Counted from the stretch's first letter, positions 48,197-57,467 are shown. The stretch: DNA of 64,000 nt from Tamlana sp038148895 (GCA_038148895.1 JBBVGQ010000001.1), one strand, 5' to 3'. Notes: generated by a model not told the origin, from the sequence alone. Translations and numbers: made by a program.

Positions 48197-49624
48197 TTGA
48201 AACAAATGAAGGAGAATAATATTGATAATATCATTGAGCTTTCCAACGAATTACGTTGGCAGATAGGCGATGAATTTCATGATAATTTAACCGAAAGTAT
48301 TTATGCCGATGCCGCCGATATCGTTAAAGATACGGTCACAACTAGTGATTCGGAAAAACGCTTCCGCTTGGATGCAAAAATCGATAAAATAGTAACCAGC
48401 AAAATCTTTGGATTTCCCATCATGTTTTTAATATTTGGGGTGGTACTTTGGTTAACTATTGTTGGCGCAAACTATCCTTCATCCATGTTGGCCAATTTAC
48501 TGCTCGATACCTTTCACCCGGCATTAAAAAGTGGAGCGGCCAGTATTGGAATGCCATGGTGGCTTGATGGATTTTTAATCGATGGCGTTTATTTGGCAGT
48601 GGCATGGGTTATTGCGGTTATGCTACCACCAATGGCTATATTTTTTCCCATGTTTACCTTACTTGAAGATTTTGGTTATTTACCACGTGTGGCTTTCAAT
48701 CTCGATTCTTTGTTTAAAAAATCTGGTGCACATGGTAAGCAAGCCTTAACGATGAGTATGGGTTTTGGTTGCAACGCAGCTGGTGTTGTGGCCACTAGAA
48801 TTATTGATAGCCCGAGAGAGCGTTTAATAGCCATTATCACGAATAACTTTTCATTGTGTAACGGACGTTGGCCTACACAAATACTTATAGCAACCATCTT
48901 TATTGGTGCGATAGTGCCAGAATCATTTTCAAGTTTAGCGTCCCTATTAGCGGTAATAGGTATTGCAGTTTTAGGTATGGCGTTTATGTTTGGCGTGTCG
49001 TGGGCATTATCAAAAACGGTTTTAAAAGGTGAAGTGTCCACCTTTAATTTGGAATTGCCACCTTACAGACCACCTCGTTTTTGGAAAACATTATACACTT
49101 CATTGATTGATAGAACCTTAATTGTTTTATGGCGCGCCATAGTTTTCGCTGCACCTGCGGGGGCAGTTATTTGGTTGATTTCAAATATTCATTTAGGTGA
49201 TGAAAGTATTGCTGCTTGGGCTATCCATAGCATGGACGGTTTTGGCTTTCTTTTAGGGTTGAACGGAGTGATTTTATTGGCTTATATCGTAGCCATACCA
49301 GCCAACGAAATTGTAATACCAACGGTTTTAATGCTCACAGTTTTGGTTACAGGCATTGGTGGTGGTGAAGGTGCGGGCGTTATGTTCGAGTTGGATTCTA
49401 TGAATGCCACAGGTGATATTTTACTAGCAGGGGGATGGACGCTTTTAACGGCCATTAACTTGATGCTTTTTAGTTTGCTCCATAACCCATGTAGTACAAC
49501 CATTTATACTATTTATAAAGAAACCAAAAGCGCAAAATGGACTGTCGTAGCGTCAATAATGCCAGTTATTCTTGGGTTTATTGTAACCTTTTTAGTTGCT
49601 CAAATTTGGCGGCTTTTGGCTTAA
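48197..49624 (+). CDS. feoB: FeoB permease half (split FeoB)
   Basis: The membrane channel of the split transporter. It has 475 residues from a TTG, with an ATG nine bases later at 48206 more likely as start. Two Gate motifs are visible: PMFTLLEDFGYLPRVAF, then GFGCNAAGVVATRIIDSPRERL and NFSLCNGRWPTQ. GCNAAG and CNGRWP differ from GTACAIPAIMATR and CSARLP in the second FeoB of this window, marking a different FeoB class. Its stop codon overlaps that of the convergent TonB receptor in a TTAA. Confidence 0.85.
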   Translation: MKQMKENNIDNIIELSNELRWQIGDEFHDNLTESIYADAADIVKDTVTTSDSEKRFRLDAKIDKIVTSKIFGFPIMFLIFGVVLWLTIVGANYPSSMLANLLLDTFHPALKSGAASIGMPWWLDGFLIDGVYLAVAWVIAVMLPPMAIFFPMFTLLEDFGYLPRVAFNLDSLFKKSGAHGKQALTMSMGFGCNAAGVVATRIIDSPRERLIAIITNNFSLCNGRWPTQILIATIFIGAIVPESFSSLASLLAVIGIAVLGMAFMFGVSWALSKTVLKGEVSTFNLELPPYRPPRFWKTLYTSLIDRTLIVLWRAIVFAAPAGAVIWLISNIHLGDESIAAWAIHSMDGFGFLLGLNGVILLAYIVAIPANEIVIPTVLMLTVLVTGIGGGEGAGVMFELDSMNATGDILLAGGWTLLTAINLMLFSLLHNPCSTTIYTIYKETKSAKWTVVASIMPVILGFIVTFLVAQIWRLLA

Positions 49625-51870
49625 TTTAAATTATATCTCAATCCAAAAAATAGGCGCCTACCTTGGTTTGGGGCATAAACATAAGATGGGTCAAAAGTCA
49701 GTGCATAAGGGTTTTCATCGGTTGCAATAACGTTTCCTTGGTTATCAAGTACAACATTTTTATCAAAAGGGTCTTCTGAGCGCGCAATAATGAAGGGATT
49801 TCCTTTGTTCGGTGTCCAGTTTAGAAGGTTTTTAATTCCGCCATAGAGTTCAAAGTTTTTAATTCCGTTATAGGTAAATTGAATATTTTGAATGCTCCAT
49901 GTTGGCGAATAGTTGCTTCGGGGGTCTAAATCACCCAATGTTGGTAATCGCATGGGGCCGTAAATATTTCCTGTATAATCAATTGATAACTTTGAGGGGT
50001 AATTTTTATATGAGACTGACCAAACCCCAGTAAAGCGTTCAGTTAATATTTGTCTGGTTTTAACTCCGTTTTCTTTTTGAGATACATCCTGAAAAGTTGC
50101 ACCTAAAGAAGCTTTAAGGTTTGGCTTAAAAATGGCGTCGATATTAAAGCTTAAGCCTTTAGATGTAGATGTTCCTTTCAAATTATCATAAATTATTTGG
50201 TTCGGGTTGGTATCATAATCTGGAATGATGGCATTTGTAAAATGGGTATACCATAATGAGGCATCAAATGTATAATGATGACCTGATTTTGAAACTACCT
50301 TCTTTAAATAGTTTAATGTAATGTTATAAGACTGTTCTGGTTTAAGCTCATTCTGAATTATTACATCTCTAGCACCTGTTAATGCGGCATGTTCCTCGGT
50401 AAAAAGGTTTACAACTCTAAAGCCTGTCCCTGCATTAAGCCTAATAATATCATTTTTTGTTGGTTTGAGCCTATAGGCTATTCTCGGAGTAAAAATAGAA
50501 CCATGTCTTTTATCATAATCGTAGCGCGCACCTAAAAGAAGGTGTTGTTTTTCGTTAAGCTTAATCTCATCTTGTACAAAAATTGAAGGGATGGTAACCT
50601 CGTCGGCATTTTCTGTGGCAGGAGTATTATCGTCATAAAAATTGTATCGGCCGGCTAAGCCAAAAAGTAAATCGTGGGCACGCAATTGCTTGTCCCAAAT
50701 GAACTGCCCGAAAGCAATTTGCTGTTTTGCCAGATAAGGCATATCTCCATAAACGGAGTTTTGGTCATGGTTAGAATATGAAAATTGAAAATTAACCTTT
50801 TCAGATATGGGCAATTCATAATTGCCAATGAGTTCATAACGTGACGTATATATGCTTTCGCCGTAAACTTCATTGCCACCCCTGTAGTTTTTGTTCCATT
50901 GCATTTCTCCGCCCCATCTATCTTCATAAAAATAGCGTCCTGCCAATGAAAACGCTCTGCTATTTTTTCTTTTAAAATTCCACTTTTGGAATATGGAAAT
51001 GCGTTCTTGCAGAGTTACGTCGGTAAAATTGTCATTGTTGTTGTCAATAGGATTTGAATAATTAAAGTAATTGGCGCCCATTAAAACATTCGCCTTTTTT
51101 CCAACATTGGTTTTAAAACCCAAATCCAGATTGGCTTCACCCCAGCCACTTGTAAACCCGTCAGCAAAAAATGTAGGTGCTTTAAAAAACTGTTTTGTTG
51201 TAATATTTATTAAACCACCAACTGCTTCACTACCATAAAGTGATGAAGCGGGTCCTTTAACTACCTCAACTTGTTCGATTAAAGAATTAGGTATGCCCGA
51301 TAATCCGTAAACTGTAGAGAGCCCGCTTACAATAGGCATGCCGTCAATTAACACCAAAGTATAGGGTCCTTCAAGACCATTTATATGGATGTCTCCCGTA
51401 TTGCAAACATTACAATTAAGTTGTGGCCTTACACCGTTTACATTTTGAAGAGCCTCAAAAATGTTGGGTGTTGGGTTCTTCTTGAAAAATGTTGGTGAAT
51501 AGACCTCTACAGGAACTGGGCTTTCAAGGCGTGAGACCGACTTTAAGGTACCTGTAATGATGACTTCGTTTAATAATTCGGAATCCTCTAAATCAAAATT
51601 AACGACTAAGGTATTTTCATTATTTATTGTAATCTGTTTTTTTACTTTTTTATAGCCTGTAAATGAGGCTACAATTGTATAGTCTCCATAAGGCACATCA
51701 GATATTGTGTACCCTCCCATTTCGTTTGATGAGGTTCCTTTTGACGTGTTTTCTAAATAGACATTAACATAAGGCATCGATTCATTTGAAGATGTAACCA
51801 TACCTGTAATTTTTTGGGCATTAATGGATAATGAAAACAGGCCGAGAACAAAAACTAAAAGTTTCATCAA
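49621..51870 (-). CDS. TonB-dependent outer membrane receptor with CxxC plug motif
   Basis: A 749-residue importer. The signal peptide ends SINAQ. A carboxypeptidase-D-like domain (ITGMVTSSNESMPYVNVYL, about residues 20-105) precedes the plug. The plug includes QLNCNVCNTGDIHINGLEG with Cys153 and Cys156, IDGMPIVSGLSTVYGL, and VEVVKGPASSLYGSEAVGGLINI. The rest is a 22-strand barrel ending FFGLRYNLN. The promoter carries a DtxR-type palindrome at 51899-51914. Facing the split-feoB operon and sharing its putative operator, it is a candidate receptor for a metal complex or metallophore; substrate unknown. Confidence 0.85.
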   Translation of the reverse strand: MMKLLVFVLGLFSLSINAQKITGMVTSSNESMPYVNVYLENTSKGTSSNEMGGYTISDVPYGDYTIVASFTGYKKVKKQITINNENTLVVNFDLEDSELLNEVIITGTLKSVSRLESPVPVEVYSPTFFKKNPTPNIFEALQNVNGVRPQLNCNVCNTGDIHINGLEGPYTLVLIDGMPIVSGLSTVYGLSGIPNSLIEQVEVVKGPASSLYGSEAVGGLINITTKQFFKAPTFFADGFTSGWGEANLDLGFKTNVGKKANVLMGANYFNYSNPIDNNNDNFTDVTLQERISIFQKWNFKRKNSRAFSLAGRYFYEDRWGGEMQWNKNYRGGNEVYGESIYTSRYELIGNYELPISEKVNFQFSYSNHDQNSVYGDMPYLAKQQIAFGQFIWDKQLRAHDLLFGLAGRYNFYDDNTPATENADEVTIPSIFVQDEIKLNEKQHLLLGARYDYDKRHGSIFTPRIAYRLKPTKNDIIRLNAGTGFRVVNLFTEEHAALTGARDVIIQNELKPEQSYNITLNYLKKVVSKSGHHYTFDASLWYTHFTNAIIPDYDTNPNQIIYDNLKGTSTSKGLSFNIDAIFKPNLKASLGATFQDVSQKENGVKTRQILTERFTGVWSVSYKNYPSKLSIDYTGNIYGPMRLPTLGDLDPRSNYSPTWSIQNIQFTYNGIKNFELYGGIKNLLNWTPNKGNPFIIARSEDPFDKNVVLDNQGNVIATDENPYALTFDPSYVYAPNQGRRLFFGLRYNLN

Positions 51871-51882
51871 TTAAAATTTTTG

Positions 51883-51914
51883 CAAATATAAATATAAATT
51901 TAGACAAGGCTAAA
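51883..51914 (-). promoter_or_regulatory. Promoter and DtxR-type operator of the TonB receptor
   Basis: TATATTTG on the minus strand at 51890-51883 is a perfect -7 box. The palindrome TTTAGACAAGGCTAAA at 51899-51914 lies over the -33 region and has the same spacing and core (C-aa-G) as the site at 45676. Confidence 0.6.
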
Positions 51915-52112
51915 AATTATTTGAGGTATATTTAAATTTAAACAGTATTGTTTAAGAAAACATTTGGTTTTGTGATAGGTTTAATTGTTGAATACTAATA
52001 AAAAAGGGCGTTCGTGGCTTTGTTTGGAATATGTGTTACAAAGGAGTTTTTAATGTGGGCTACTAAGATACTAGTTATGAAAAAACGAAAAAGATAACCA
52101 TTACTGTTTAGA

Positions 52113-52250
52113 TTAATGACAGCCACAGTCATCACTCCCGCCACAGGCTTTTTTCGATTTGGACTTTTTAATGAAGAATTTTTTTACTAAAAACACAATG
52201 GCCAAAGTAAGAGCTGAAAATACCAGTATGTTCTGTACAATAGTGTTCAT
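52113..52250 (-). CDS. FeoB-associated Cys-rich membrane protein
   Basis: A 45-residue protein starting MNTIVQNILV, with one membrane span at about residues 6-22, a Lys/Ser-rich linker and the tail KKACGGSDDCGCH with three cysteines and a terminal His. This matches the small FeoB-associated Cys-rich proteins that follow feoB in many Bacteroidota and Firmicutes and may act like FeoC. It starts 27 bp after the feoB stop codon on the same strand. Confidence 0.8.
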   Translation of the reverse strand: MNTIVQNILVFSALTLAIVFLVKKFFIKKSKSKKACGGSDDCGCH

Positions 52251-52277
52251 GTGTTTTAAGTCGGATTCAATTCGTTT

Positions 52278-54377
52278 TCATTTCAATAACTGAAAAGCGA
52301 TTAATGCAGTTATATATGCAATGCCACTCATAATGAAAAGTTGCAAAATAGGCCATTTCCAACTATTGGTTTCTCGTTTTACAATGGCAAGCGTACTCAT
52401 ACACTGCATAGCAAAAGCATAAAAAAGTAATAAGGATATGCCAGAGGCAAAATTAAATAATGGCCCGCCTAAAATAGGGTTTACCTCTGCGGCCATTCGG
52501 TTTTTTATGGTGGCTTCGTCATCACTTCCAACGCTATAAATTGTGGCAAGGGTTCCAACAAAAACTTCACGGGCAGCAAAACTGCTTACAATGGCAATGC
52601 CAATTTTCCAGTCATAACCCAGCGGCCTAATAACGGGCTCGATGGCTCTGCCTGTAATCCCGATAAAGGAATGCTCAAGCTTATGTGATGCAATTTTTTG
52701 GTCCAATTCGTCTTGGCTTAAATTTTCAGAAGCATATTCAGTCCTTATAATTTCCTCTGCATTATTAAATTGTTCGCCGGGGCCGTATGATGCCAAAAAC
52801 CAAAGAATAATGGAGATAGCCAAAATAATTTTTCCTGCCCCAAAAACAAACGATTTCGTTTTTTCAACAACCGTCAATACCACATTTTTGAATAGTGGTA
52901 ATTTATAATTGGGCATTTCTACCACAAAAAACGTTTTGCTTCTTATTTTTAAAACCTTGTTCAAAATTTTTGCCGAAAGTATGGCGGCTCCGAAACCGAT
53001 GAGGTATAAAAGCATAAGTGTTAACGCTTGGTAGCCTAAACCAAAAATTCTTCCTTCGGGGATGACCAAAGCAATGATGATTAAATAAACGGGCAGTCTA
53101 GCAGAACACGTTGTGAAAGGCGTTACCAAAATGGTGATTAATCGTTCTTTCCAACTTTCAATATTTCTGGTGGCCATTATCGCCGGGATGGCACAGGCAG
53201 TACCCGAAATTAAAGGCACAACGCTTTTTCCGCTTAAACCAAAGCGACGCATAATGCGATCCATTAAAAAAACCACACGGCTCATATAGCCGCTTTCTTC
53301 CAAAACTGAAATGAACAGAAACAAAAATGCAATCTGTGGAATAAAAATGACGATGCCGCCCAATCCTGGGATGATTCCTTCAGCCAATAAATTACTGAAT
53401 GAGCCTTTTGGTAATTGTTCTTTTGTCCACTCGCTGAGTGATGCAAAAGCACTATCAATAAAATCCATGGGTACGCTTGACCAATCGTAAATGGCTTGAA
53501 AGATGGTTAATAAAATGATAAAGAAAATGGCGTAACCCCAAATTTTATGGGTTAGGATTCTATCCAGCCTAGTACGCAAATCTTTAGCTTGCGAAACATC
53601 AATGGTTTGGCCAACTTTAAGCACATCATTTATAAACTGATAGCGCCTAATGGTTTCTTTTTGCTGCAACCGCTTTAAGTCCGATTTACTTTTTGTTTTA
53701 AAATTGGCTACAGCGTCAATTTCATTTCTGTCCGTTTTTCCGAAGTTAACATCTTGGGTAATAACTAGCCAAAGTTTATAGAGCAATTGATTTGGAAAGG
53801 CCTTTTGAAGGTTTTCAAAATAGTCCTTATCAACTTCAGAAGCATTCAAACAAGGAGAAACAGAAATGTCCTTATAGTTTGCAATGAGGTTTTTTAAGTC
53901 ATCAATACCCTCTTTTTTTCTGGTACTTACTAAGGCAATTTTGGTTTTAAGCTGTTCTTCCAAATATTTTATGTCCAATGAAATACCTTTATAAGACATA
54001 CGGTCTGCCATGTTGATGACAAGAATTGACGGTATTTCCAGGTCTTTAATTTGGGTGAAGAGTAAAAGATTTCGCTTTAAATTTTCAACATCGCTAACCA
54101 CAACAGCAACATCCGGGAAATCTTTATCATTTTTATTTAAAAGCAGTTCAATCACCACATTTTCATCAAGTGATGAGGCGTTTAAGCTATATGTGCCAGG
54201 TAAGTCGATAATATGTGCCTTAACACCTCTAGGAAGTTTACAAATACCCTCCTTTTTTTCAACGGTTATACCCGGATAATTACCCACTTTTTGATTCAAT
54301 CCGGTCAGGGCGTTAAATACAGAGGTTTTTCCAGTATTGGGGTTACCAATTAACGCAACATTTATCTGTTTACTCAT
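52278..54377 (-). CDS. feoB: Ferrous iron transporter FeoB (single chain)
   Basis: A GTP-dependent inner-membrane Fe(II) importer with 699 residues. G-domain motifs are GNPNTGKTSVFN (residues 11-22), DLPGTYSLN and NMADRM. Membrane Gate motifs are FISVLEESGYMSRVVF, LISGTACAIPAIMATR and FTTCSARLPVY, the usual FeoB forms. It overlaps feoA by 8 bp and is followed by the small Cys-rich protein, giving a classical feoA-feoB-Cys-rich operon. This is the second FeoB system in the window, unlike the split one at 47428. Confidence 0.93.
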   Translation of the reverse strand: MSKQINVALIGNPNTGKTSVFNALTGLNQKVGNYPGITVEKKEGICKLPRGVKAHIIDLPGTYSLNASSLDENVVIELLLNKNDKDFPDVAVVVSDVENLKRNLLLFTQIKDLEIPSILVINMADRMSYKGISLDIKYLEEQLKTKIALVSTRKKEGIDDLKNLIANYKDISVSPCLNASEVDKDYFENLQKAFPNQLLYKLWLVITQDVNFGKTDRNEIDAVANFKTKSKSDLKRLQQKETIRRYQFINDVLKVGQTIDVSQAKDLRTRLDRILTHKIWGYAIFFIILLTIFQAIYDWSSVPMDFIDSAFASLSEWTKEQLPKGSFSNLLAEGIIPGLGGIVIFIPQIAFLFLFISVLEESGYMSRVVFLMDRIMRRFGLSGKSVVPLISGTACAIPAIMATRNIESWKERLITILVTPFTTCSARLPVYLIIIALVIPEGRIFGLGYQALTLMLLYLIGFGAAILSAKILNKVLKIRSKTFFVVEMPNYKLPLFKNVVLTVVEKTKSFVFGAGKIILAISIILWFLASYGPGEQFNNAEEIIRTEYASENLSQDELDQKIASHKLEHSFIGITGRAIEPVIRPLGYDWKIGIAIVSSFAAREVFVGTLATIYSVGSDDEATIKNRMAAEVNPILGGPLFNFASGISLLLFYAFAMQCMSTLAIVKRETNSWKWPILQLFIMSGIAYITALIAFQLLK

Positions 54378-54606
54378 GCCCTACTTTTTCAATTAGAATA
54401 TGAATTGCTGTTTCTTTTCTAATGGCAAGATGCGATCCATTGATGTTGAGATACATCGGGTCTTGAAAAGGAGCCAATTGAACAAGCTCTACAGAATTAC
54501 CGGGCAAACAACCCATTTCCAACAATTTTAATGGAATGTGAACGGACGAAACATCCTTGATTATGGCACGTTCGCCACGTTTTAAATCTGCTAATGTATC
54601 TTGCAA
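54370..54606 (-). CDS. feoA: FeoA family iron-transport accessory protein
   Basis: A 78-residue SH3-like cytoplasmic protein. Motifs are ADLKRGERAIIKDV, LKLLEMGCLPGNSVELVQLAPFQDP and GSHLAIRKETAIHILIE, as in FeoA. It binds FeoB and modulates its GTPase or complex formation. It is the first gene of the minus-strand feo operon, with a promoter and palindrome just upstream. Confidence 0.92.
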   Translation of the reverse strand: MQDTLADLKRGERAIIKDVSSVHIPLKLLEMGCLPGNSVELVQLAPFQDPMYLNINGSHLAIRKETAIHILIEKVGHE

Positions 54607-54632
54607 GCTTATTTAGATTGATTTTAAAGAAG

Positions 54633-54661
54633 CAAAAGTAAGGTAAAATTTTAGGCTAAAA
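54633..54661 (-). promoter_or_regulatory. Promoter and TTTTAG/CTAAAA palindrome of feoAB
   Basis: TACTTTTG on the minus strand at 54640-54633 is a perfect -7 box. TTTTAGGCTAAAA at 54649-54661 is a 13 bp palindrome in the spacer, with the same half-sites as the DtxR-type operators at 45676 and 51899 but with shorter spacing. Confidence 0.5.
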
Positions 54662-54678
54662 AAATTGTTTGGTATAAA

Positions 54679-55395
54679 CTATTTGGCGTATTCCTCTTTT
54701 AAAATCTCAATATCATTTAATAAGCGGCCAATATCTTCCTTATTCGTGCCGTCATAGAATCCCCTAATTTGGCGTTTTTTGTCAATAAGCATGAAGTTTT
54801 CGGTGTGTATCATGTCAAAAGGCCCAGCGTATGGATTGTCTTTTACGGCCAAATAGCTTTTTCGGGCAAGTTCGTAAATCTGTTTTTTATCGCCTGTAAC
54901 CAAATTCCATTTTTTGTCATTCACCCCCTTTTTTAAAGCATATCTTTTGAGTTGCGCAACGGTGTCAATTTCTGGAGTAACCGAATGTGAGAGCAGCATA
55001 ACATCATCATCATTCAAGATTTCTTTTTGAATATCAACCATGTGGTCTGTCATAATGGGGCAGATGGTTTGACAAGTTGTGAAAAAGAAATCGGCAACGT
55101 AAATTTTATCTTTGTAATCGTCTTGCGTTACAGTTTTTCCGTTTTGGTTCACAAGGCTAAAATCAGCAATTTTATGATACTTTTTTTGGTATTGAAGAGT
55201 GCTGTCAACAAGGTCCATACTCACCATAGCAGGTTGATAAATTGGTAGAGGTTGGTAAACATTTAACGTATTGTAAATGATGGTGACAATGATTGCCGAT
55301 ATAATGAGGAAAACAATTCCGAAGATTTTATAGTCTTTAAAAAAATTTAGCATCTCTGTGAACTTGAGCTTTTTATACTGGTTGCAAAAATACAA
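54679..55395 (-). CDS. SCO1/SenC family copper chaperone
   Basis: A thioredoxin-fold protein for copper delivery to cytochrome c oxidase. The likely start is the ATG at 55353 (MLNFFKDYKI), giving 224 residues; the first ATG at 55395 adds 14 residues. An N-terminal membrane anchor is followed by FSLVNQNGKTVTQDDYKDK, the copper-binding CxxxC in FFTTCQTICPIMTDHM, and the His ligand in FDMIHTENFMLID. It is divergent from the M1 aminopeptidase. Synthesis of cytochrome oxidase or thiol-redox roles are both known for the family. Confidence 0.85.
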   Translation of the reverse strand: MYFCNQYKKLKFTEMLNFFKDYKIFGIVFLIISAIIVTIIYNTLNVYQPLPIYQPAMVSMDLVDSTLQYQKKYHKIADFSLVNQNGKTVTQDDYKDKIYVADFFFTTCQTICPIMTDHMVDIQKEILNDDDVMLLSHSVTPEIDTVAQLKRYALKKGVNDKKWNLVTGDKKQIYELARKSYLAVKDNPYAGPFDMIHTENFMLIDKKRQIRGFYDGTNKEDIGRLLNDIEILKEEYAK

Positions 55396-55452
55396 TTCAT
55401 ATCAGGAATAAATTGTAATTTTAGGTACATAAAAAGAAAATTACTGAGAAAG

Positions 55453-57390
55453 ATGAAAAAGAAATTGCTGCTGCTTTTTTGCCTGGTTATGGCATTTGGT
55501 TTTTCCCAAGACTATAAAAGCACGCTTAACTCAATTAGGGAAGCTGAGGCAAAATCCGCGTTAAAAAAAATGCTTTATAAAGCGAATCAAAACACAGGGA
55601 ATTACGATTTAAAATACCATAGGCTGGAGTTTACCATTGATCCTTCAGTGGCTTTCATATCGGGTTCTGTTACATCCTATTTTGTGGCCAAAGAAAATTT
55701 AAGCGAAATCACTTTTGATTTAGCGAGTAATATGACGGTATCAGAAGTCATACAACGAGGCAGTTCGCTCAGCTTCATTCAGAATGTCAATGATGAGTTA
55801 GTGATTACGTTACCAGCTTTACAGAATGCAACCGTTTTGGATTCTCTTACCATAAGTTATTCTGGAAATCCTGTTAGCTCGGGTTTTGGCTCTTTTGAAC
55901 AAAACCAACATGCTGGCGACCCTGTTATTTGGACCTTGTCCGAACCTTATGGAGCAAAAGGGTGGTGGCCTTGTAAACAAGATTTAATTGATAAAGTAGA
56001 TTCTATAGATGTGTTTATTACGACACCCAAATTCAATCCTTCAAACGAAGAATACATAGCAGTTTCTAACGGTTTGGAACAAAGCCAAATTACCAATGGA
56101 GCCGATAAAACAACACATTTTAAACACCGTTATCCCATTCCAGCCTATTTGATTGCTTTAGCAGTAACAAATTACGAGGTGTATTCGCATATAGTTCAAA
56201 ATAATCAAAACCCTTTTGATATAGTAAACTATGTTTATCCGGAAAACTTGATTTCTGCTCAAGAAAGTACTGCCATTACCGTAGACATCATGAATTTGTT
56301 TACCAATTTATTTGAAGAATATCCGTTTGCCAATGAAAAATACGGACATGCACAATTTGGTTGGGGTGGCGGCATGGAACATACCACGGTATCATTTATG
56401 GGAAACTTTAGTCGTGGTTTAATTGCCCACGAATTGGCACATCAATGGTTTGGTAATAAAATTACCTGTGGAAGCTGGAAAGATATTTGGCTAAACGAAG
56501 GTTTTGCAACCTACTTGGCGGGTTTGACTATAGAAAACTTAGATGGAAATGTAGCATTTAATTCTTGGAAACAACAACTTAACAGCTCCATTACATCGGC
56601 ACCAAATGGGGCGGTATATCTTTCAGATGCCGATACCACTAGCGTTGGGCGAATTTTTAGTGGTAGATTAAGTTACAACAAGGGTGCCATGGTCTTGCAT
56701 ATGCTCAGGAAAAGGCTTGGTGATGCAGTTTTTTTTCAAGGGATGAAAGATTATTTGGCAGATGGAAATCATGCGTACGGCTATGCCAAAACGGAAGATT
56801 TTATTGTGTTTATGGAAGCTGCCAGTGGTGAAGATTTAAATGAGTTTTTCAACGATTGGCTTTATAATCAGGGTTATCCAACCTATACAATTCATTGGAG
56901 CCAGCCATCAACAAACCAAGTTCAAATCAATATTTCGCAAACGCAAAGTGATGCTTCAGTATCATATTTTGAAGCCCCAATACCCCTAAGACTAACAGGA
57001 ACATTGGGTGAAACGTTAGATATTACACTCAATAACACAGTGAATAATGAAGACTTTTTCAATGTGGTTAATTTTACTGTGGCATCAGTTGAATTTGATC
57101 CTGAATCGGATCTTATTTCAAAAAATAACTCGGTAATTTTGGGTGTAAATCAACCAGATTTAAAGTCACAGTTGTTGCTCTATCCAAATCCATCTTCTGA
57201 GGACATAATCATAGAGAAGCCTGAAAGTTTAAACGTCTCAGAAATTAAAGTGTTTAATGCGCTTGGGCAATTGCTATATCAGTCCAATTGGTCTTCAAAT
57301 ATCAAAACGTCTTCATTTTCTTCGGGTGTTCTCTTTATTAAATTTTACACAAATCAGGGCACAATTAATAAAACCGTGTTAAAAAACTAG
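55453..57390 (+). CDS. Secreted M1 family aminopeptidase with T9SS sorting domain
   Basis: A zinc metallopeptidase of 645 residues. The signal peptide ends FGFSQ. The N-terminal beta domain contains YHRLEFTIDPSVAFISGSV. The exopeptidase motif is WGGGMEHTTV and the zinc site HELAHQWFGNK with the third ligand in WLNEGFATYLAG, near residues 326-355. SYNKGAMVLHMLRKRLGD follows. From about 572 a type IX sorting domain reads LLLYPNPSSEDIIIEKP and ends with a Lys-rich strand. It releases N-terminal amino acids from peptides outside the cell or at its surface. Confidence 0.88.
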   Translation: MKKKLLLLFCLVMAFGFSQDYKSTLNSIREAEAKSALKKMLYKANQNTGNYDLKYHRLEFTIDPSVAFISGSVTSYFVAKENLSEITFDLASNMTVSEVIQRGSSLSFIQNVNDELVITLPALQNATVLDSLTISYSGNPVSSGFGSFEQNQHAGDPVIWTLSEPYGAKGWWPCKQDLIDKVDSIDVFITTPKFNPSNEEYIAVSNGLEQSQITNGADKTTHFKHRYPIPAYLIALAVTNYEVYSHIVQNNQNPFDIVNYVYPENLISAQESTAITVDIMNLFTNLFEEYPFANEKYGHAQFGWGGGMEHTTVSFMGNFSRGLIAHELAHQWFGNKITCGSWKDIWLNEGFATYLAGLTIENLDGNVAFNSWKQQLNSSITSAPNGAVYLSDADTTSVGRIFSGRLSYNKGAMVLHMLRKRLGDAVFFQGMKDYLADGNHAYGYAKTEDFIVFMEAASGEDLNEFFNDWLYNQGYPTYTIHWSQPSTNQVQINISQTQSDASVSYFEAPIPLRLTGTLGETLDITLNNTVNNEDFFNVVNFTVASVEFDPESDLISKNNSVILGVNQPDLKSQLLLYPNPSSEDIIIEKPESLNVSEIKVFNALGQLLYQSNWSSNIKTSSFSSGVLFIKFYTNQGTINKTVLKN

Positions 57391-57430
57391 GCAATAGATT
57401 ATATATGTTTTCTAACTGAATCTAAAACCT

Positions 57431-57438
57431 TACTTTTG
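57431..57438 (+). promoter_or_regulatory. -7 box for rseP
   Basis: TACTTTTG, 29 bp before the rseP start, with TTTT 19 bp upstream as the -33 box. Confidence 0.5.
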
Positions 57439-57467
57439 TGCGATTATAAAAAATTGTTACACGATTT

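Noticed and set aside
48181..48210. Frameshift splitting one FeoB into two
   Set aside because: The GTPase frame ends with a proper stop and the permease has its own ATG a few bases later; both halves are intact. A sequencing error cannot be excluded fully but is not needed to explain the data.
48676..49041. Antisense open frame of 121 codons within the FeoB permease gene, and similar ones at 42726-43040, 57848-58219 and 28088-28402
   Set aside because: All lie opposite well-supported genes, have no promoter-like start or family motif and show composition expected of a shadow frame.
52251..52277. Separate promoter for the Cys-rich FeoB partner
   Set aside because: The 27 bp gap to feoB holds no -7 box, so co-transcription is simpler.
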